From Alphaproteobacteria bacterium (lineage in GTDB: Bacteria > Pseudomonadota > Alphaproteobacteria > Rhodospirillales > Rhodospirillaceae): a stretch of 64,000 bases of DNA. The DNA is taken from the NCBI GenBank assembly GCA_030604885.1, contig JAUVUZ010000011.1:36502-100501 (forward strand), given 5' to 3'. The notes under the pieces were generated by a model, which did not search any database, was not told the DNA's origin, and saw only the letters and a list, made by a program, of their open reading frames with translations. The translations under genes were made by a program, and so were the position numbers. This document shows, one piece after another, positions 48,712-57,854 of the stretch (the stretch's first letter is position 1; the number at the start of each line of letters is the position of its first letter).

Positions 48712-49961
48712 AGGGCCAGGAGCTGCTCCATCTCGGGCGGCTCCAGTTCGGCGATGTCGGGGCGCAGCGGGGTTTCGATCCGCGCGAGGCGGGTCTGCAC
48801 CAGCACCGCCACGTCGCCCCCCAGGCCCGCCTTCCAGCACAGCGCCAGCACCGCCTCCGCCCGTCCGGAGGCGAGGATCCGCCGCACCGTGGCGGGCGTG
48901 CAGCCGCTGCGCACCACCAGGCAGGTCTTCACGAACATGTCGTGCTCGTAGTCCAGCGAGCGGCGGATCAGGCTTTCGGTGATCGGCTTCCGCTCGTGCA
49001 GCACCCGCGCCGAGGCGACCTCCTGCTCGAACGCCTCCTGCTCGATGTCGGCCTCGGTGGCGCGGGCGGCGAAGTTGCGCTCGATGCGGTCGCGCACCGC
49101 GGCGCGCAGCACGCCGACGGTTTCGGCGTCCAGGTCCTTGCGGACGACCAGCAGGTCGAGCAGCCCGTCGGCGACGAAGGTGGCGAGCCGCACCGCCGCG
49201 CGCGCGGGCAGGCTGGGGCGGCGCACCAGGGGTTCGTGCAGCGGCGGCAGGTCGGGTGCGCGGGCGATCAGCACGTCGAGGGTTTCCTCGCGCATCTGCG
49301 CCGTGGGGTTGTTGAGCAGCGTCACCATCGCCTCGATGTCGTCGCTGCGGGCGACCAGATCCGCCACCTCGGCGCCGAGGCCGGGGCGCTTCGACACCGC
49401 CGTCATCGCCCCGGGGATCGGATGCGTGCTGAGAATGTCCACCAGGTCGCCGTCGGCCAGCAGCGGCGAGCACTCCAGCACCGGCGCCGCCACCGCCAGC
49501 GCGATATCGCGCGCCAGCGCCTGGACGATGTGGGGCGGAATCCGGTCCTCGCTTTTCAGCACCTCGGCGACGACGCGACGCACCGTCGGCAACTGGTCGC
49601 GGGCGAGCTTTTCCAGCAGCGCCAGGGTTTGCGCGGTGTGAACGTGGGAGGCGTGATCCAGCCCCGGCGCCCGCTCGGCGATCTTGCGCGCCAGCGCGGC
49701 GCGCACGCTCGCGTCCTCGTCGTTGGCGAGCTTGCCGTCGGCCTGGGTCGGGGTCGCGCGGTTGGCGGCCACGCAGGCGCGCACCGCGGGGTGCGGATCG
49801 TCGACCATGTAGTAGAGGATTTCCGGCGCCACCCCCTGCGCCGACGCCACGGCGATGCGATGTCGCGGGTCCGGATGCCGCGCCATCCGCTTGGCGTCCT
49901 CGTAATCGCGGGGCGGCGGAACCGGGGCCGCACCCTCGGCGGAGGCATTCTCGGTGTGCAA
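48690..49961 (-). CDS. DUF2336-family helical-repeat protein
   Basis: A 423-residue protein without membrane segments, composed of HEAT-like helical repeats (for example ARHPDPRHRIAVASAQGVAP, VDDPHPAVRACVAANRATP, KLANDEDASVRAALARKI). This pattern corresponds to the alphaproteobacterial DUF2336 family, function unknown. The C-terminal half contains charged helices and ends with EPPEMEQLLALYDA. The start is TTG, with GGGAG six bases before it; no ATG is suitably placed. A TATGAT on the minus strand (50018-50023) may be its -10 box. Confidence 0.65.
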   Translation of the reverse strand: MHTENASAEGAAPVPPPRDYEDAKRMARHPDPRHRIAVASAQGVAPEILYYMVDDPHPAVRACVAANRATPTQADGKLANDEDASVRAALARKIAERAPGLDHASHVHTAQTLALLEKLARDQLPTVRRVVAEVLKSEDRIPPHIVQALARDIALAVAAPVLECSPLLADGDLVDILSTHPIPGAMTAVSKRPGLGAEVADLVARSDDIEAMVTLLNNPTAQMREETLDVLIARAPDLPPLHEPLVRRPSLPARAAVRLATFVADGLLDLLVVRKDLDAETVGVLRAAVRDRIERNFAARATEADIEQEAFEQEVASARVLHERKPITESLIRRSLDYEHDMFVKTCLVVRSGCTPATVRRILASGRAEAVLALCWKAGLGGDVAVLVQTRLARIETPLRPDIAELEPPEMEQLLALYDAPEG

Positions 49962-50282
49962 CGCTCACTCTCCCACGCCGCGACAACCGGTGCGGCAAGC
50001 CATGTCCTCAACGCCCAATCATAGCGCGCAACCGCGGGGCGCGAAACCGCGGAAACCGTCGTCTGCGTCACGATTTATGTCGGGCCGGGAGGCGCCTGAA
50101 ACATCGGCGCCTTGCAGCCCCCGGCAGCCGGATCGCGAAGCCGCGCTCCGCCGCCGCATGCGCGGATACTCACGCTCTACCAGTCCGCGGCCCCGTTGGC
50201 AAACCCTTCCCCGCCATCGCGGGTTGACGCGACCGCCCGCGCGCAGGGTACACTCCCTGCGAAAAAACCGGAGGGGGACGCC
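49962..50282. promoter_or_regulatory. 321-base divergent promoter region
   Basis: Between the DUF2336 gene (minus) and a small gene (plus). For the plus gene, TTGACG (50224-50229) and TACACT (50249-50254) have a 19-base spacer about 29 bases before the ATG. For the minus gene, TATGAT reads at 50023-50018. Nothing else is recognisable in this stretch. Confidence 0.45.
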
Positions 50283-50603
50283 ATGACCGACGACGAGATG
50301 CTCGCACTCGACACCCAGATGAAGCTTCAGGCGCTGATCCTGATGGTGCGCAACCTCTACGCCTACGTCGATGGCCTGGAGGGCCGCCCCGGGCGGGTGG
50401 TCGACGGCCTGCGCGCCTTCCTCGACGAATCCTTGCCCAACCTCGAAATGCCGGTGCCGGTGCCGCCCGAAACCATGGCGGCGATCCGCGAGGCCCTCGC
50501 CGCGCCGCTGCGCGCCACCATCGCCGACGTGGAGAACGGCGCGCCCGACACCCCGCCGCCGCCCCGGTTCACCCTGGTGAAGGGCGGCAAGGACGCCGAC
50601 TGA
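50283..50603 (+). CDS. Small hypothetical protein
   Basis: A 106-residue protein I do not recognise. The N-terminal part is acidic and helical (MTDDEMLALDTQMKLQALIL, then MVRNLYAYVDGLEGRPG), followed by helices with VVDGLRAFLDESLPNLEMP and a proline-rich C-terminus (NGAPDTPPPPRFTLVKGG). No signal peptide or membrane segment. A strong GGAGGGGGA ribosome site, a promoter-like sequence upstream and an intrinsic terminator 13 bases after the stop all support a real, single-gene transcript. Confidence 0.75.
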   Translation: MTDDEMLALDTQMKLQALILMVRNLYAYVDGLEGRPGRVVDGLRAFLDESLPNLEMPVPVPPETMAAIREALAAPLRATIADVENGAPDTPPPPRFTLVKGGKDAD

Positions 50604-50615
50604 CGCGAAAAAAGG

Positions 50616-50646
50616 AAAAGCCCCCGGCTTGCGCCGAGGGCTTTTT
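50616..50646 (+). terminator. Intrinsic terminator
   Basis: AAAAGCCC...GGGCTTTTT hairpin with inner GGC/GCC pairing and a T tail, directly after the small gene. On the minus strand it also lies just past the tRNA-Glu(CTC) gene and gives T's there, so it may work in both directions. Confidence 0.85.
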
Positions 50647-50673
50647 CGTTGTCGCAACTTCATCGGGCGAAGT

Positions 50674-50749
50674 TGGCGTCCCCACGGGGATTCGAACCCC
50701 GGTTGCCGCCGTGAGAGGGCGGTGTCCTAGGCCTCTAGACGATGGGGAC
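50674..50749 (-). tRNA. tRNA-Glu (anticodon CTC)
   Basis: Reading the minus strand gives a 76-base tRNA with encoded CCA. The acceptor stem is GTCCCCA/TGGGGAC, the anticodon stem CCGCC/GGCGG encloses CTCTCAC (anticodon CTC), and the T arm is CCGGGGTTCGAATCCCCG. Discriminator G precedes CCA. Confidence 0.97.
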
Positions 50750-50818
50750 AGAGGCACGAACCGGCAGGTGTTTAGCAGGCGTCAGCCGGTCTGACAACTT
50801 CTTTTTTCCGCTTTCGCT

Positions 50819-50894
50819 TGGCGACCCCAACGGGATTCGAACCCGTGTTGCCGGCGTGAAAGGCCGGTGTCCTAGGCCTCTAGACGATGGGGTC
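50819..50894 (-). tRNA. tRNA-Glu (anticodon TTC)
   Basis: A second tRNA-Glu 69 bases upstream of the first on the same strand, 76 bases with encoded CCA. Acceptor stem GACCCCA/TGGGGTC, anticodon stem CCGGC/GCCGG around CTTTCAC (anticodon TTC). D arm is identical to the first (TCGTCTAGAGGCCTAGGAC), indicating an ancestral duplication with anticodon change. Both probably share a transcript. Confidence 0.97.
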
Positions 50895-50951
50895 GGGCCG
50901 GAAGCGGAGCGCCCTTCTACCCGTCCACACGCCTCTGCGCAAGCGGTTTTT

Positions 50952-51386
50952 TCAGGCTTCGGCAATTCCTTCGAGCGGCAGCGGCGCCAGTTCCGGCCCG
51001 GGTGCCGCGAGATAGGCTTCGAGCGCCGTCATGCGGCCTTCCTTTGCCGCCGCGATCAGCCACACCAGGCCCGCTTCGCCGGCCCGGGCGCGGTCCCGCG
51101 CCGAGGGCACGGCCGGGGCGTCGGGGTGGGAATGGTAGTGCCCGACCACCGCCAGGCCCTCCCCCGCCTCGCGCAGCGCCCGTTGCAGGGCAAGGCGCGC
51201 CGCCGGGTCCAGTTCGAAGGCGTCGGCGGCGGCGGAAAGGTTGGCGGCGGGATGGGCGGAGACGATCTCCACCGTGCCGTCGGCCCGCACCCGGCCCGCC
51301 AGCAGGCCGCAGGCTTCGCGCGGCCAGTCGGCGGCGACGTGGGCGGCGATCGCCGCGCGCACGGAGGCGGGGCAGATCGCGCGCAC
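50952..51386 (-). CDS. JAMM/M67-family metallopeptidase-like protein
   Basis: A 144-residue protein with the Zn-dependent JAMM (Mov34/MPN/PAD1) motif: Glu in PREACGLLAG, His-x-His in VVGHYHSHPDAPAVPSARD with the Ser and Asp ten residues on. It should be a cytosolic isopeptidase or desamidase-like peptidase; bacterial relatives process sulfur-carrier or ubiquitin-like proteins, among other roles. GTG 51386, directly after the upstream stop, gives the family-like start RAICPASVRAAIAAH; an ATG at 51419 is also in frame and overlaps the upstream gene. No sulfur-carrier gene is adjacent. Confidence 0.8.
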   Translation of the reverse strand: MRAICPASVRAAIAAHVAADWPREACGLLAGRVRADGTVEIVSAHPAANLSAAADAFELDPAARLALQRALREAGEGLAVVGHYHSHPDAPAVPSARDRARAGEAGLVWLIAAAKEGRMTALEAYLAAPGPELAPLPLEGIAEA

Positions 51387-51387
51387 G

Positions 51388-51789
51388 TCAGCGCGCCGGG
51401 CGCGGCGGCCCGCCCGCATCCAGGGTGACGGTGCCGATCGGGCGGCGGCGCGTCAGGTCCACCACCACCACGCGGTCGGCGCGGCCGCCGCCGGTGACGG
51501 TGACATAGAGCCGGTCGCCGTGGGGCGCGACCGCGGCGATCGCCGATCCGGCGGGCTGGTCGAGGGGGATGTCGGAAAAATCGCCCACCGGCGCGGGAAC
51601 CGCAACCGGGGTCTGCGCGTTTAGGGGCTGCGGGTTTGCGTCGGGGGCCTTACTATCGCGGGTGTAGAGGCCGTATCCGATCAGCACGAGGGTCGCCAAG
51701 ATCGCCGCGCCGAGCACGAAGGATACACCTTTGACGATCCTCAGCATCATCACAGATCGGCCCATGCTCTCGCCCGAAGCGTCGTTCAT
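51388..51789 (-). CDS. Small membrane-anchored protein of unknown function
   Basis: A 133-residue protein. One membrane helix (about residues 18-42, VKGVSFVLGAAILATLVLIGYGLY) is followed by a proline/alanine-rich linker and a small domain with alternating hydrophobic residues (SAIAAVAPHGDRLYVTVTGGGRADRVVVVDL), which suggests a beta-rich, periplasmic fold. The AAVAPHGDRLYVTV piece recalls a single beta-propeller blade. GAGAGGAA precedes the ATG. It is divergent from rluD with overlapping 5' ends and directly precedes the JAMM gene. Function unknown. Confidence 0.6.
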   Translation of the reverse strand: MNDASGESMGRSVMMLRIVKGVSFVLGAAILATLVLIGYGLYTRDSKAPDANPQPLNAQTPVAVPAPVGDFSDIPLDQPAGSAIAAVAPHGDRLYVTVTGGGRADRVVVVDLTRRRPIGTVTLDAGGPPRPAR

Positions 51790-52768
51790 CAACGTTCCTC
51801 TCGTTGCCGTTTGGGAGGATCCCGCCGCGCGTCTCGACAAGGTCTGCGCGACATTGTTCCCCGCGTTGTCCCGCTCGCGCCTCAAGGCGCTGATCGAAGA
51901 GGGCTGCGTCGCGGTGGACGGCGGCACCTTAACCGACCCCTCCGCCAAGGTCAAACCGGGGCAGAGCCTCAGCCTCGTGCCGCCGCCGCCGGTGGACCCG
52001 GAACCCCGGGGCGAGGACATCCCCCTCGCCATCGTCTACGAGGACGAACACCTGCTGGTGCTCGACAAACCCGCCGGGCTGGTGGTCCACCCCGCCGCGG
52101 GCAACGCCGAGGGCACCCTGGTCAACGCCCTGATCGCCCACTGCGGCGACAGCCTCTCCGGCATCGGCGGCGTTCGGCGGCCGGGGATCGTGCACCGCAT
52201 CGACAAGGACACCTCCGGCCTGATGGTGGTGGCGAAGACCGACGTCGCGCACGTCGGCCTCTCCGCCCAGTTCGCCGCCCACAGCCTCGACCGCGCCTAT
52301 CTGGCGCTGGCGTGGGGCATGGTGACGCCCGCCGCCGGGGAATACGTCGGCAACATCGGCCGCAGCCCGCGCGACCGCAAGAAGATGGCGGTGGTGGCCA
52401 GCGGCGGCAAGCACGCCCTGACCCGCTATACGGTGCGCGAACGGTTCGGCCGAATCGCCACTTTGGTGGAATGCCGCCTCGCCACCGGCCGCACCCATCA
52501 GATCCGAGTCCATTTCGCGGAACACGGGCATCCCCTTGTGGGAGACCCGCTTTATGGTCGCAAGCCCCGTTCCGCGGCGATGGAATTTTCCGACATTGCG
52601 AAGGGTTTTATCGATCAATTCGGGCGGCAGGCTTTGCACGCTTGGAAGATCGGCTTCAACCACCCGGTTTCAAAGGATTTTTTATCCTTCGAAAGTGGGC
52701 TGCCCGACGACATGCTGGCGCTGCTCGCGGCGTTCCGCGGGGAGCCGAAAATTGAATACTTGACTTGA
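51764..52768 (+). CDS. rluD: Ribosomal large-subunit pseudouridine synthase (RluD type)
   Basis: A 334-residue pseudouridine synthase. An S4 RNA-binding domain (RLDKVCATLFPALSRSRLKA, residues about 20-90) precedes the catalytic domain with the RluA/RluD motif HRIDKDTSGLMVVAKT (catalytic Asp), LDRAYLALAWG, GGKHALTRYTVRER and TGRTHQIRVHFAEHGHPLVG. RluD isomerises uridines in helix 69 of 23S rRNA. I chose ATG 51764; a TTG at 51731 has a better AAGGA site. Either choice overlaps the 5' end of the divergent membrane protein gene. A heat-shock-like promoter for rpoH overlaps its stop codon. Confidence 0.92.
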   Translation: MLSPEASFINVPLVAVWEDPAARLDKVCATLFPALSRSRLKALIEEGCVAVDGGTLTDPSAKVKPGQSLSLVPPPPVDPEPRGEDIPLAIVYEDEHLLVLDKPAGLVVHPAAGNAEGTLVNALIAHCGDSLSGIGGVRRPGIVHRIDKDTSGLMVVAKTDVAHVGLSAQFAAHSLDRAYLALAWGMVTPAAGEYVGNIGRSPRDRKKMAVVASGGKHALTRYTVRERFGRIATLVECRLATGRTHQIRVHFAEHGHPLVGDPLYGRKPRSAAMEFSDIAKGFIDQFGRQALHAWKIGFNHPVSKDFLSFESGLPDDMLALLAAFRGEPKIEYLT

Positions 52769-52788
52769 AATATAGGGAATTGCACCAT
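52764..52788 (+). promoter_or_regulatory. Possible sigma-32 promoter upstream of rpoH
   Basis: CTTGAAA (52764-52770), 12 bases, then CACCAT (52783-52788), resembling the heat-shock pattern CTTGAAA-N(11-14)-CCCCAT. The -35 element overlaps the rluD stop. A sigma-70-style TATAAA lies further downstream (52815-52820). Either could drive rpoH. Confidence 0.4.
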
Positions 52789-52897
52789 CGAGTCATCCCA
52801 AGCGGGGGTGAGACTATAAAATTCCCCGCACAATAAGTGTCTCCGGCGACGGCGACACGCCAGGACCGAACGCAACGGCAGAGAGGAGGGCAGATTC

Positions 52898-53782
52898 ATG
52901 TCCCAGACGACCGTCGACCTGTCAATCGGACCGGAACAGAACCTCACGCGGTACCTTCAGGAAATCCGCAAGTTCCCCATGCTCGCCCCGGAAGAGGAAT
53001 ACGACCTCGCGATCCGCTATCGCGACCAGAACGACATGTCCGCCGCCCACCGCATGGTCACCAGCCACCTGCGCCTGGTCGCCAAGATCGCCATGGGCTA
53101 TCGCGGCTACGGCCTGCCGATCGGCGAGGTGATCTCCGAGGGCAACGTCGGCCTGATGCAGTCGGTGAAGCGTTTCGACCCGGACCGGGGCTTCCGCCTC
53201 GCCACCTATGCGATGTGGTGGATCCGCGCGTCGATCCAGGAGTACATCCTGCACTCGTGGTCGCTGGTGAAAATGGGCACCACCGCCGCCCAGAAGAAGC
53301 TGTTCTTCAACCTGCGCAAGCTCAAGGGCCAGATGCAGGCGATCGAGGAAGGCGACCTCAAGCCCGAGGTGGTCGCGGCGATCGCCCACAAGCTCGCGGT
53401 CACCGAGACCGACGTCATCAGCATGAACCGCCGCCTCTCCTCCCCCGACCACTCGCTGAACGCGCCCCTGCGCATCGACGGCGACGGCGAATGGCAGGAT
53501 TGGCTGGTGGACGACAGCGACGACCAGGAAACCCTGCTCGCCGAGCGCGAGGAGCTGGGCGAGCGCCGCCGCCTGCTGAAGGACGCCCTCTGCCTCCTCA
53601 ACCAGCGCGAACGCCGCATTCTCCAGGCGCGCCGCCTCTCCGAGACCCCGGCGACGCTCGAGGACCTTTCGCGCGAATACGGCATCAGCCGCGAACGCAT
53701 TCGTCAGATCGAGGTGCGCGCCCTCGAAAAACTGCAAAAGAGCATGCGCACCGCCGTGGTGGAGCAGAACCTCCACCTCTGA
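52898..53782 (+). CDS. rpoH: RNA polymerase heat-shock sigma factor (sigma-32)
   Basis: A 294-residue sigma-70-family factor that directs transcription of heat-shock genes. Region 2 is intact (SHLRLVAKIAMGYRGYGLPI, EGNVGLMQSVKRFDPDRGFR and LATYAMWWIRASIQEY), followed by the RpoH box (QKKLFFNLRKLKGQ), and region 4.2 (TLEDLSREYGISRERIRQIE). A GAGAGGAGG ribosome site precedes the ATG. Some alphaproteobacteria carry more than one rpoH; the conserved QKKLFFNLR box identifies this as a standard one. A strong terminator follows. Confidence 0.96.
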   Translation: MSQTTVDLSIGPEQNLTRYLQEIRKFPMLAPEEEYDLAIRYRDQNDMSAAHRMVTSHLRLVAKIAMGYRGYGLPIGEVISEGNVGLMQSVKRFDPDRGFRLATYAMWWIRASIQEYILHSWSLVKMGTTAAQKKLFFNLRKLKGQMQAIEEGDLKPEVVAAIAHKLAVTETDVISMNRRLSSPDHSLNAPLRIDGDGEWQDWLVDDSDDQETLLAEREELGERRRLLKDALCLLNQRERRILQARRLSETPATLEDLSREYGISRERIRQIEVRALEKLQKSMRTAVVEQNLHL

Positions 53783-53806
53783 GTTTCCCCACACGGCCAA
53801 CCAGGA

Positions 53807-53842
53807 CAACCCCCGCTCCCCCCGGCGGGGGTTGGGTTTTTA
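53807..53842 (+). terminator. Intrinsic terminator of rpoH
   Basis: Perfect 10-bp stem CAACCCCCGC paired with GCGGGGGTTG, 8-base loop, then a T-rich tail (ggtttttat). Confidence 0.92.
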
Positions 53843-53944
53843 TGGGGGTGCATGAAGTCATGTACGGAAATCGGCCGGGTCGGAGCGAGCCTTCAGGCTC
53901 GCTGGGGAGATTGCGGTTTGCAGCCGACCGGGGCGATTTCCGCG

Positions 53945-54427
53945 TCAGGCCTTGGTCTTGCCGACCTCGGGTCCCCAGGTCTGGATCAGGCGCTGCTGGG
54001 TCGCCTTGAGGTTGGCGATGCGGCGTTGCGCCTTCATCTGCATGAACACCCCGACCATCGGCGGCAGCGCCATGAACAACAGCCAGCCCACCCCGGCGGC
54101 GCCGTAGACCGCCATCAGGGTGAAGACGTCGGTGAGCATGTCGGAGGCCGCGTCCAGGGTGTGGCGGACCGTCCAGAGGCGGATCAGGAACGGCACGCAG
54201 CCCGCGAAGTTGAGGCCGCCGACGCAGATCCACTCGTACTTGTCCGGATTGCGGTCCACCAGATAGGCGGCGAGCGTCGGCAGCATCGCGAAGGCGAGGA
54301 AGATCACCGTCGGCAGGAACATCAGGCCGAACGCCAGCGCGAGAGACAGCAGCAGAATGCGCGAGAACGCGCCGCTTTTGGCCTGGGGCTTGGTCTTGGA
54401 TTTGCCGGGAGCGGGTTTCTTCGCCAT
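53945..54427 (-). CDS. Membrane protein of unknown function paired with the pseudokinase
   Basis: A 160-residue protein with a basic, lysine/alanine-rich N-terminus (AKKPAPGKSKTKPQAKSG) followed by about three hydrophobic helices (24-57, a polar-interrupted pair around 70-85, and 108-131: VYGAAGVGWLLFMALPPMVG). It ends with a basic-amphipathic helix (QRRIANLKATQQRLIQTWGP). It starts three bases after the pseudokinase gene, so the two are translated together and probably interact in the membrane. I cannot name the family. The perfect hairpin AGCGAGCC-ttca-GGCTCGCT (53884-53903) lies downstream and may mark the transcript end. Confidence 0.75.
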   Translation of the reverse strand: MAKKPAPGKSKTKPQAKSGAFSRILLLSLALAFGLMFLPTVIFLAFAMLPTLAAYLVDRNPDKYEWICVGGLNFAGCVPFLIRLWTVRHTLDAASDMLTDVFTLMAVYGAAGVGWLLFMALPPMVGVFMQMKAQRRIANLKATQQRLIQTWGPEVGKTKA

Positions 54428-54430
54428 CTC

Positions 54431-56473
54431 TCACCACACCTGCAGGGCCAGGAACACGCACACGGTGATCAGGCCGATCATCACCGAAACCACCGCCGCC
54501 GACTGCTGACCGATGCGCAGAGCCTGGGTTTCGCGGTTGGCGGCGTCGGCCTCCATGTCGAGGATTTCCTGTTCCGCGCCCGCGTATTCGGCCTTGGCCC
54601 AGGCGAAGCCGTCCAGGTCCTTCTGCCGCGCCTCCACGTCGTCCAGCGCGTTGTAGAGGTCCGGCAGGCTGCCCTTGCGCACCAGCTTCGGCACCTCCTT
54701 CTCGAGGCTCTTGCGGACGTCGCGGTTGTGGTAGCTGTTGATGATCGGCGCCACCAGACCGCCGATCCAGCCCGAGAGGCCGGGCAGCGCCTCCGGCCCC
54801 AGCTTCCATTGCAGCACCGCCAGCAGGCTGAGCAGGCCGAGGGCGGAGGTGTCGGCCTGGGGGCTGTTGAGGGCGGCGATCTGCTTGTCCACGTCGAAGC
54901 GGAAGCGGGCGGCGACGAACGCGACGATGTGGCGGTCGGCGGGCCACGACTTGGCGTCCACCTGCTTCGCCGCGCGGTCGAGGGCGGGCAGCAGGTCCTC
55001 GATTTCCAGCACGTATTCGCTGGCCACCAGCGGACTGAGGCAGGGCAGGCTTTCGTTAAGTTCGTAGAGGCAGCGCTCGACGCCGAAGCCCGGCTGCGGC
55101 AGGCGCAGATGGCTGCGGATCTGCTTGATTTGCGAGATCAGCGAGACGTTGGCGGGGTCGAAGGTGGTCTGCACCTCGAACCACGCTTCGGGCATTTCGC
55201 GCAGCAGCGATTCCACGATCGCGCGCACGTCCTTGCCGCGCATCGACGCCACCGCCAGCGCCGGACCCAGCCCCTCGGGCAGGAAGCGCGCGGCCTTGAA
55301 GCGGATCGGCCCCTGCGGGTCGAGGCGCAGGCACACCCGCGCCAGCACCGAATCCGGAGTGACGCCGTTGGTCGCGGCGCCGGGGAACGACGCCTGCCGC
55401 ACCTGTTCGGCGACCGCCTCGGCCACCTCCTTCTCGTCCAGGGCGCGGCGCAGCCACACCTCGACCTGGCCGTCCATCACCGGGGCGGTGGCCTGGTCCC
55501 AGTGGTCGGCGAGCGCGAGGGCGAGGTCGCGGCGCGACATCACCTCCAGCCCGCCGATACGGAAGGGGCGCGCGGCGCGCTTTTCCGGCTTGGCGAGAAT
55601 CGGGCTGAGGCGGCGGCCCGCCACCCACAGCTTCATCGCCTCCAGGTCCCAGCGCTGCTGCGAATCGTCGATCAGCAGGCCGCGCAGCACCTCGATCATC
55701 GCGATCGGGAAGCGGGCGTCGCCGGTGAGCGCGGTGAAGCTGCCGTTGGCGATGCGCGCGCGGATCAGGTCGCGCCCGCGCAGCTGCCCGCCCGGGCGGC
55801 GGCCGATGAGGATGTAGAGCAGGGTCACGCCGAACGCGAACATGTCGTCGGCATAGGTGCCGGGTCCGCGTCCCTCGGGCAGAGACATGGCGGATTCCAG
55901 CGGCTCGCACAGGGTCGGCTGGTCGAACGCGGGGGGCGCGCTGATGCACTCGCCGATCACCGGGCGGGTGCGCTCCGCATCCATGAAAAAGATGTTGGTG
56001 GGGCGGATGGCGCGGTGGACCACGCCCCTGCCCTTCAATTCCTCCATGCCCTGCACCAGGGGGCGGAGGATGATCTTCTGGTAGTCCGGGTCCGACAGCG
56101 GGTGGAAGGTTTCCTCCAGCGACGCGATCAGGCGGCCGCCGGAGGGGCGCTCGAACAGCACGAGAACGGTTTCGCGGCCGAGCGGCGGCCAATAGGCGAA
56201 GCCGTAGTCGATCAGCGCCAGCACCGAGGCGAACTGCTGCCCGCGCATGCTCTGGATGGTGGCGAGCCGCACCGGCAGGTCGGGCGCCAGCGCCAGGGCG
56301 AACAGCGGGCGGCCGCCGCGGCGGTCGTCCACCGCGTAGGCCAGGGCGTTGGGGGAGTTGAGATCGGGGAGCGGGCGGCCGGGGTGGATGATGTAGCGTT
56401 CGCGCAGCACCACCGCGCCGTCGGATCCTGCGACGGCGGCGTTGGTCTGCGTCGCGGCGCCTCCGTCGGCCAT
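54431..56473 (-). CDS. Protein kinase-like protein lacking catalytic residues (predicted pseudokinase)
   Basis: A 680-residue protein with an N-terminal Ser/Thr-kinase-like domain (about 25-300). The kinase shape is clear (MEELKGRGVVHRAIRPTNIF, YADDMFAFGVTLLYILIGRR), but the catalytic loop reads HRAIRPTN (Ala155 for the catalytic Asp, Asn160 kept), the DFG position reads IGEC, and no VAIK lysine is visible, so phosphotransfer is unlikely. The remainder is helical with no familiar domain, and a final membrane helix (about 657-680, VVSVMIGLITVCVFLALQVW) anchors the C-terminus. A GAGGGAG ribosome site precedes the ATG. It forms a pair with the next membrane protein gene and precedes purA on the chromosome. 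A signalling scaffold is an inference. Confidence 0.85.
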   Translation of the reverse strand: MADGGAATQTNAAVAGSDGAVVLRERYIIHPGRPLPDLNSPNALAYAVDDRRGGRPLFALALAPDLPVRLATIQSMRGQQFASVLALIDYGFAYWPPLGRETVLVLFERPSGGRLIASLEETFHPLSDPDYQKIILRPLVQGMEELKGRGVVHRAIRPTNIFFMDAERTRPVIGECISAPPAFDQPTLCEPLESAMSLPEGRGPGTYADDMFAFGVTLLYILIGRRPGGQLRGRDLIRARIANGSFTALTGDARFPIAMIEVLRGLLIDDSQQRWDLEAMKLWVAGRRLSPILAKPEKRAARPFRIGGLEVMSRRDLALALADHWDQATAPVMDGQVEVWLRRALDEKEVAEAVAEQVRQASFPGAATNGVTPDSVLARVCLRLDPQGPIRFKAARFLPEGLGPALAVASMRGKDVRAIVESLLREMPEAWFEVQTTFDPANVSLISQIKQIRSHLRLPQPGFGVERCLYELNESLPCLSPLVASEYVLEIEDLLPALDRAAKQVDAKSWPADRHIVAFVAARFRFDVDKQIAALNSPQADTSALGLLSLLAVLQWKLGPEALPGLSGWIGGLVAPIINSYHNRDVRKSLEKEVPKLVRKGSLPDLYNALDDVEARQKDLDGFAWAKAEYAGAEQEILDMEADAANRETQALRIGQQSAAVVSVMIGLITVCVFLALQVW

Positions 56474-56561
56474 GCGGTTATCGCTCCCTCTGTCCCTGCG
56501 TTTGCGCCGAGTGTGGCACCTTCCCCCACCCGGCGCAAATGCGCTCCGTCACTGCAAGTCC

Positions 56562-57850
<1,289 letters not shown>

Positions 57851-57854
<4 letters not shown>

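Noticed and set aside
50674..50894. Tandem tRNA-Glu genes as an integration site for a mobile element
   Set aside because: Adjacent DNA shows no integrase, no duplicated tRNA end and no change of composition.
53884..53903. Perfect 8-bp hairpin between rpoH and the membrane protein gene as an intrinsic terminator
   Set aside because: No T run on either side, and a clear terminator for rpoH already exists at 53807-53842. Kept only as a note under the membrane protein gene.
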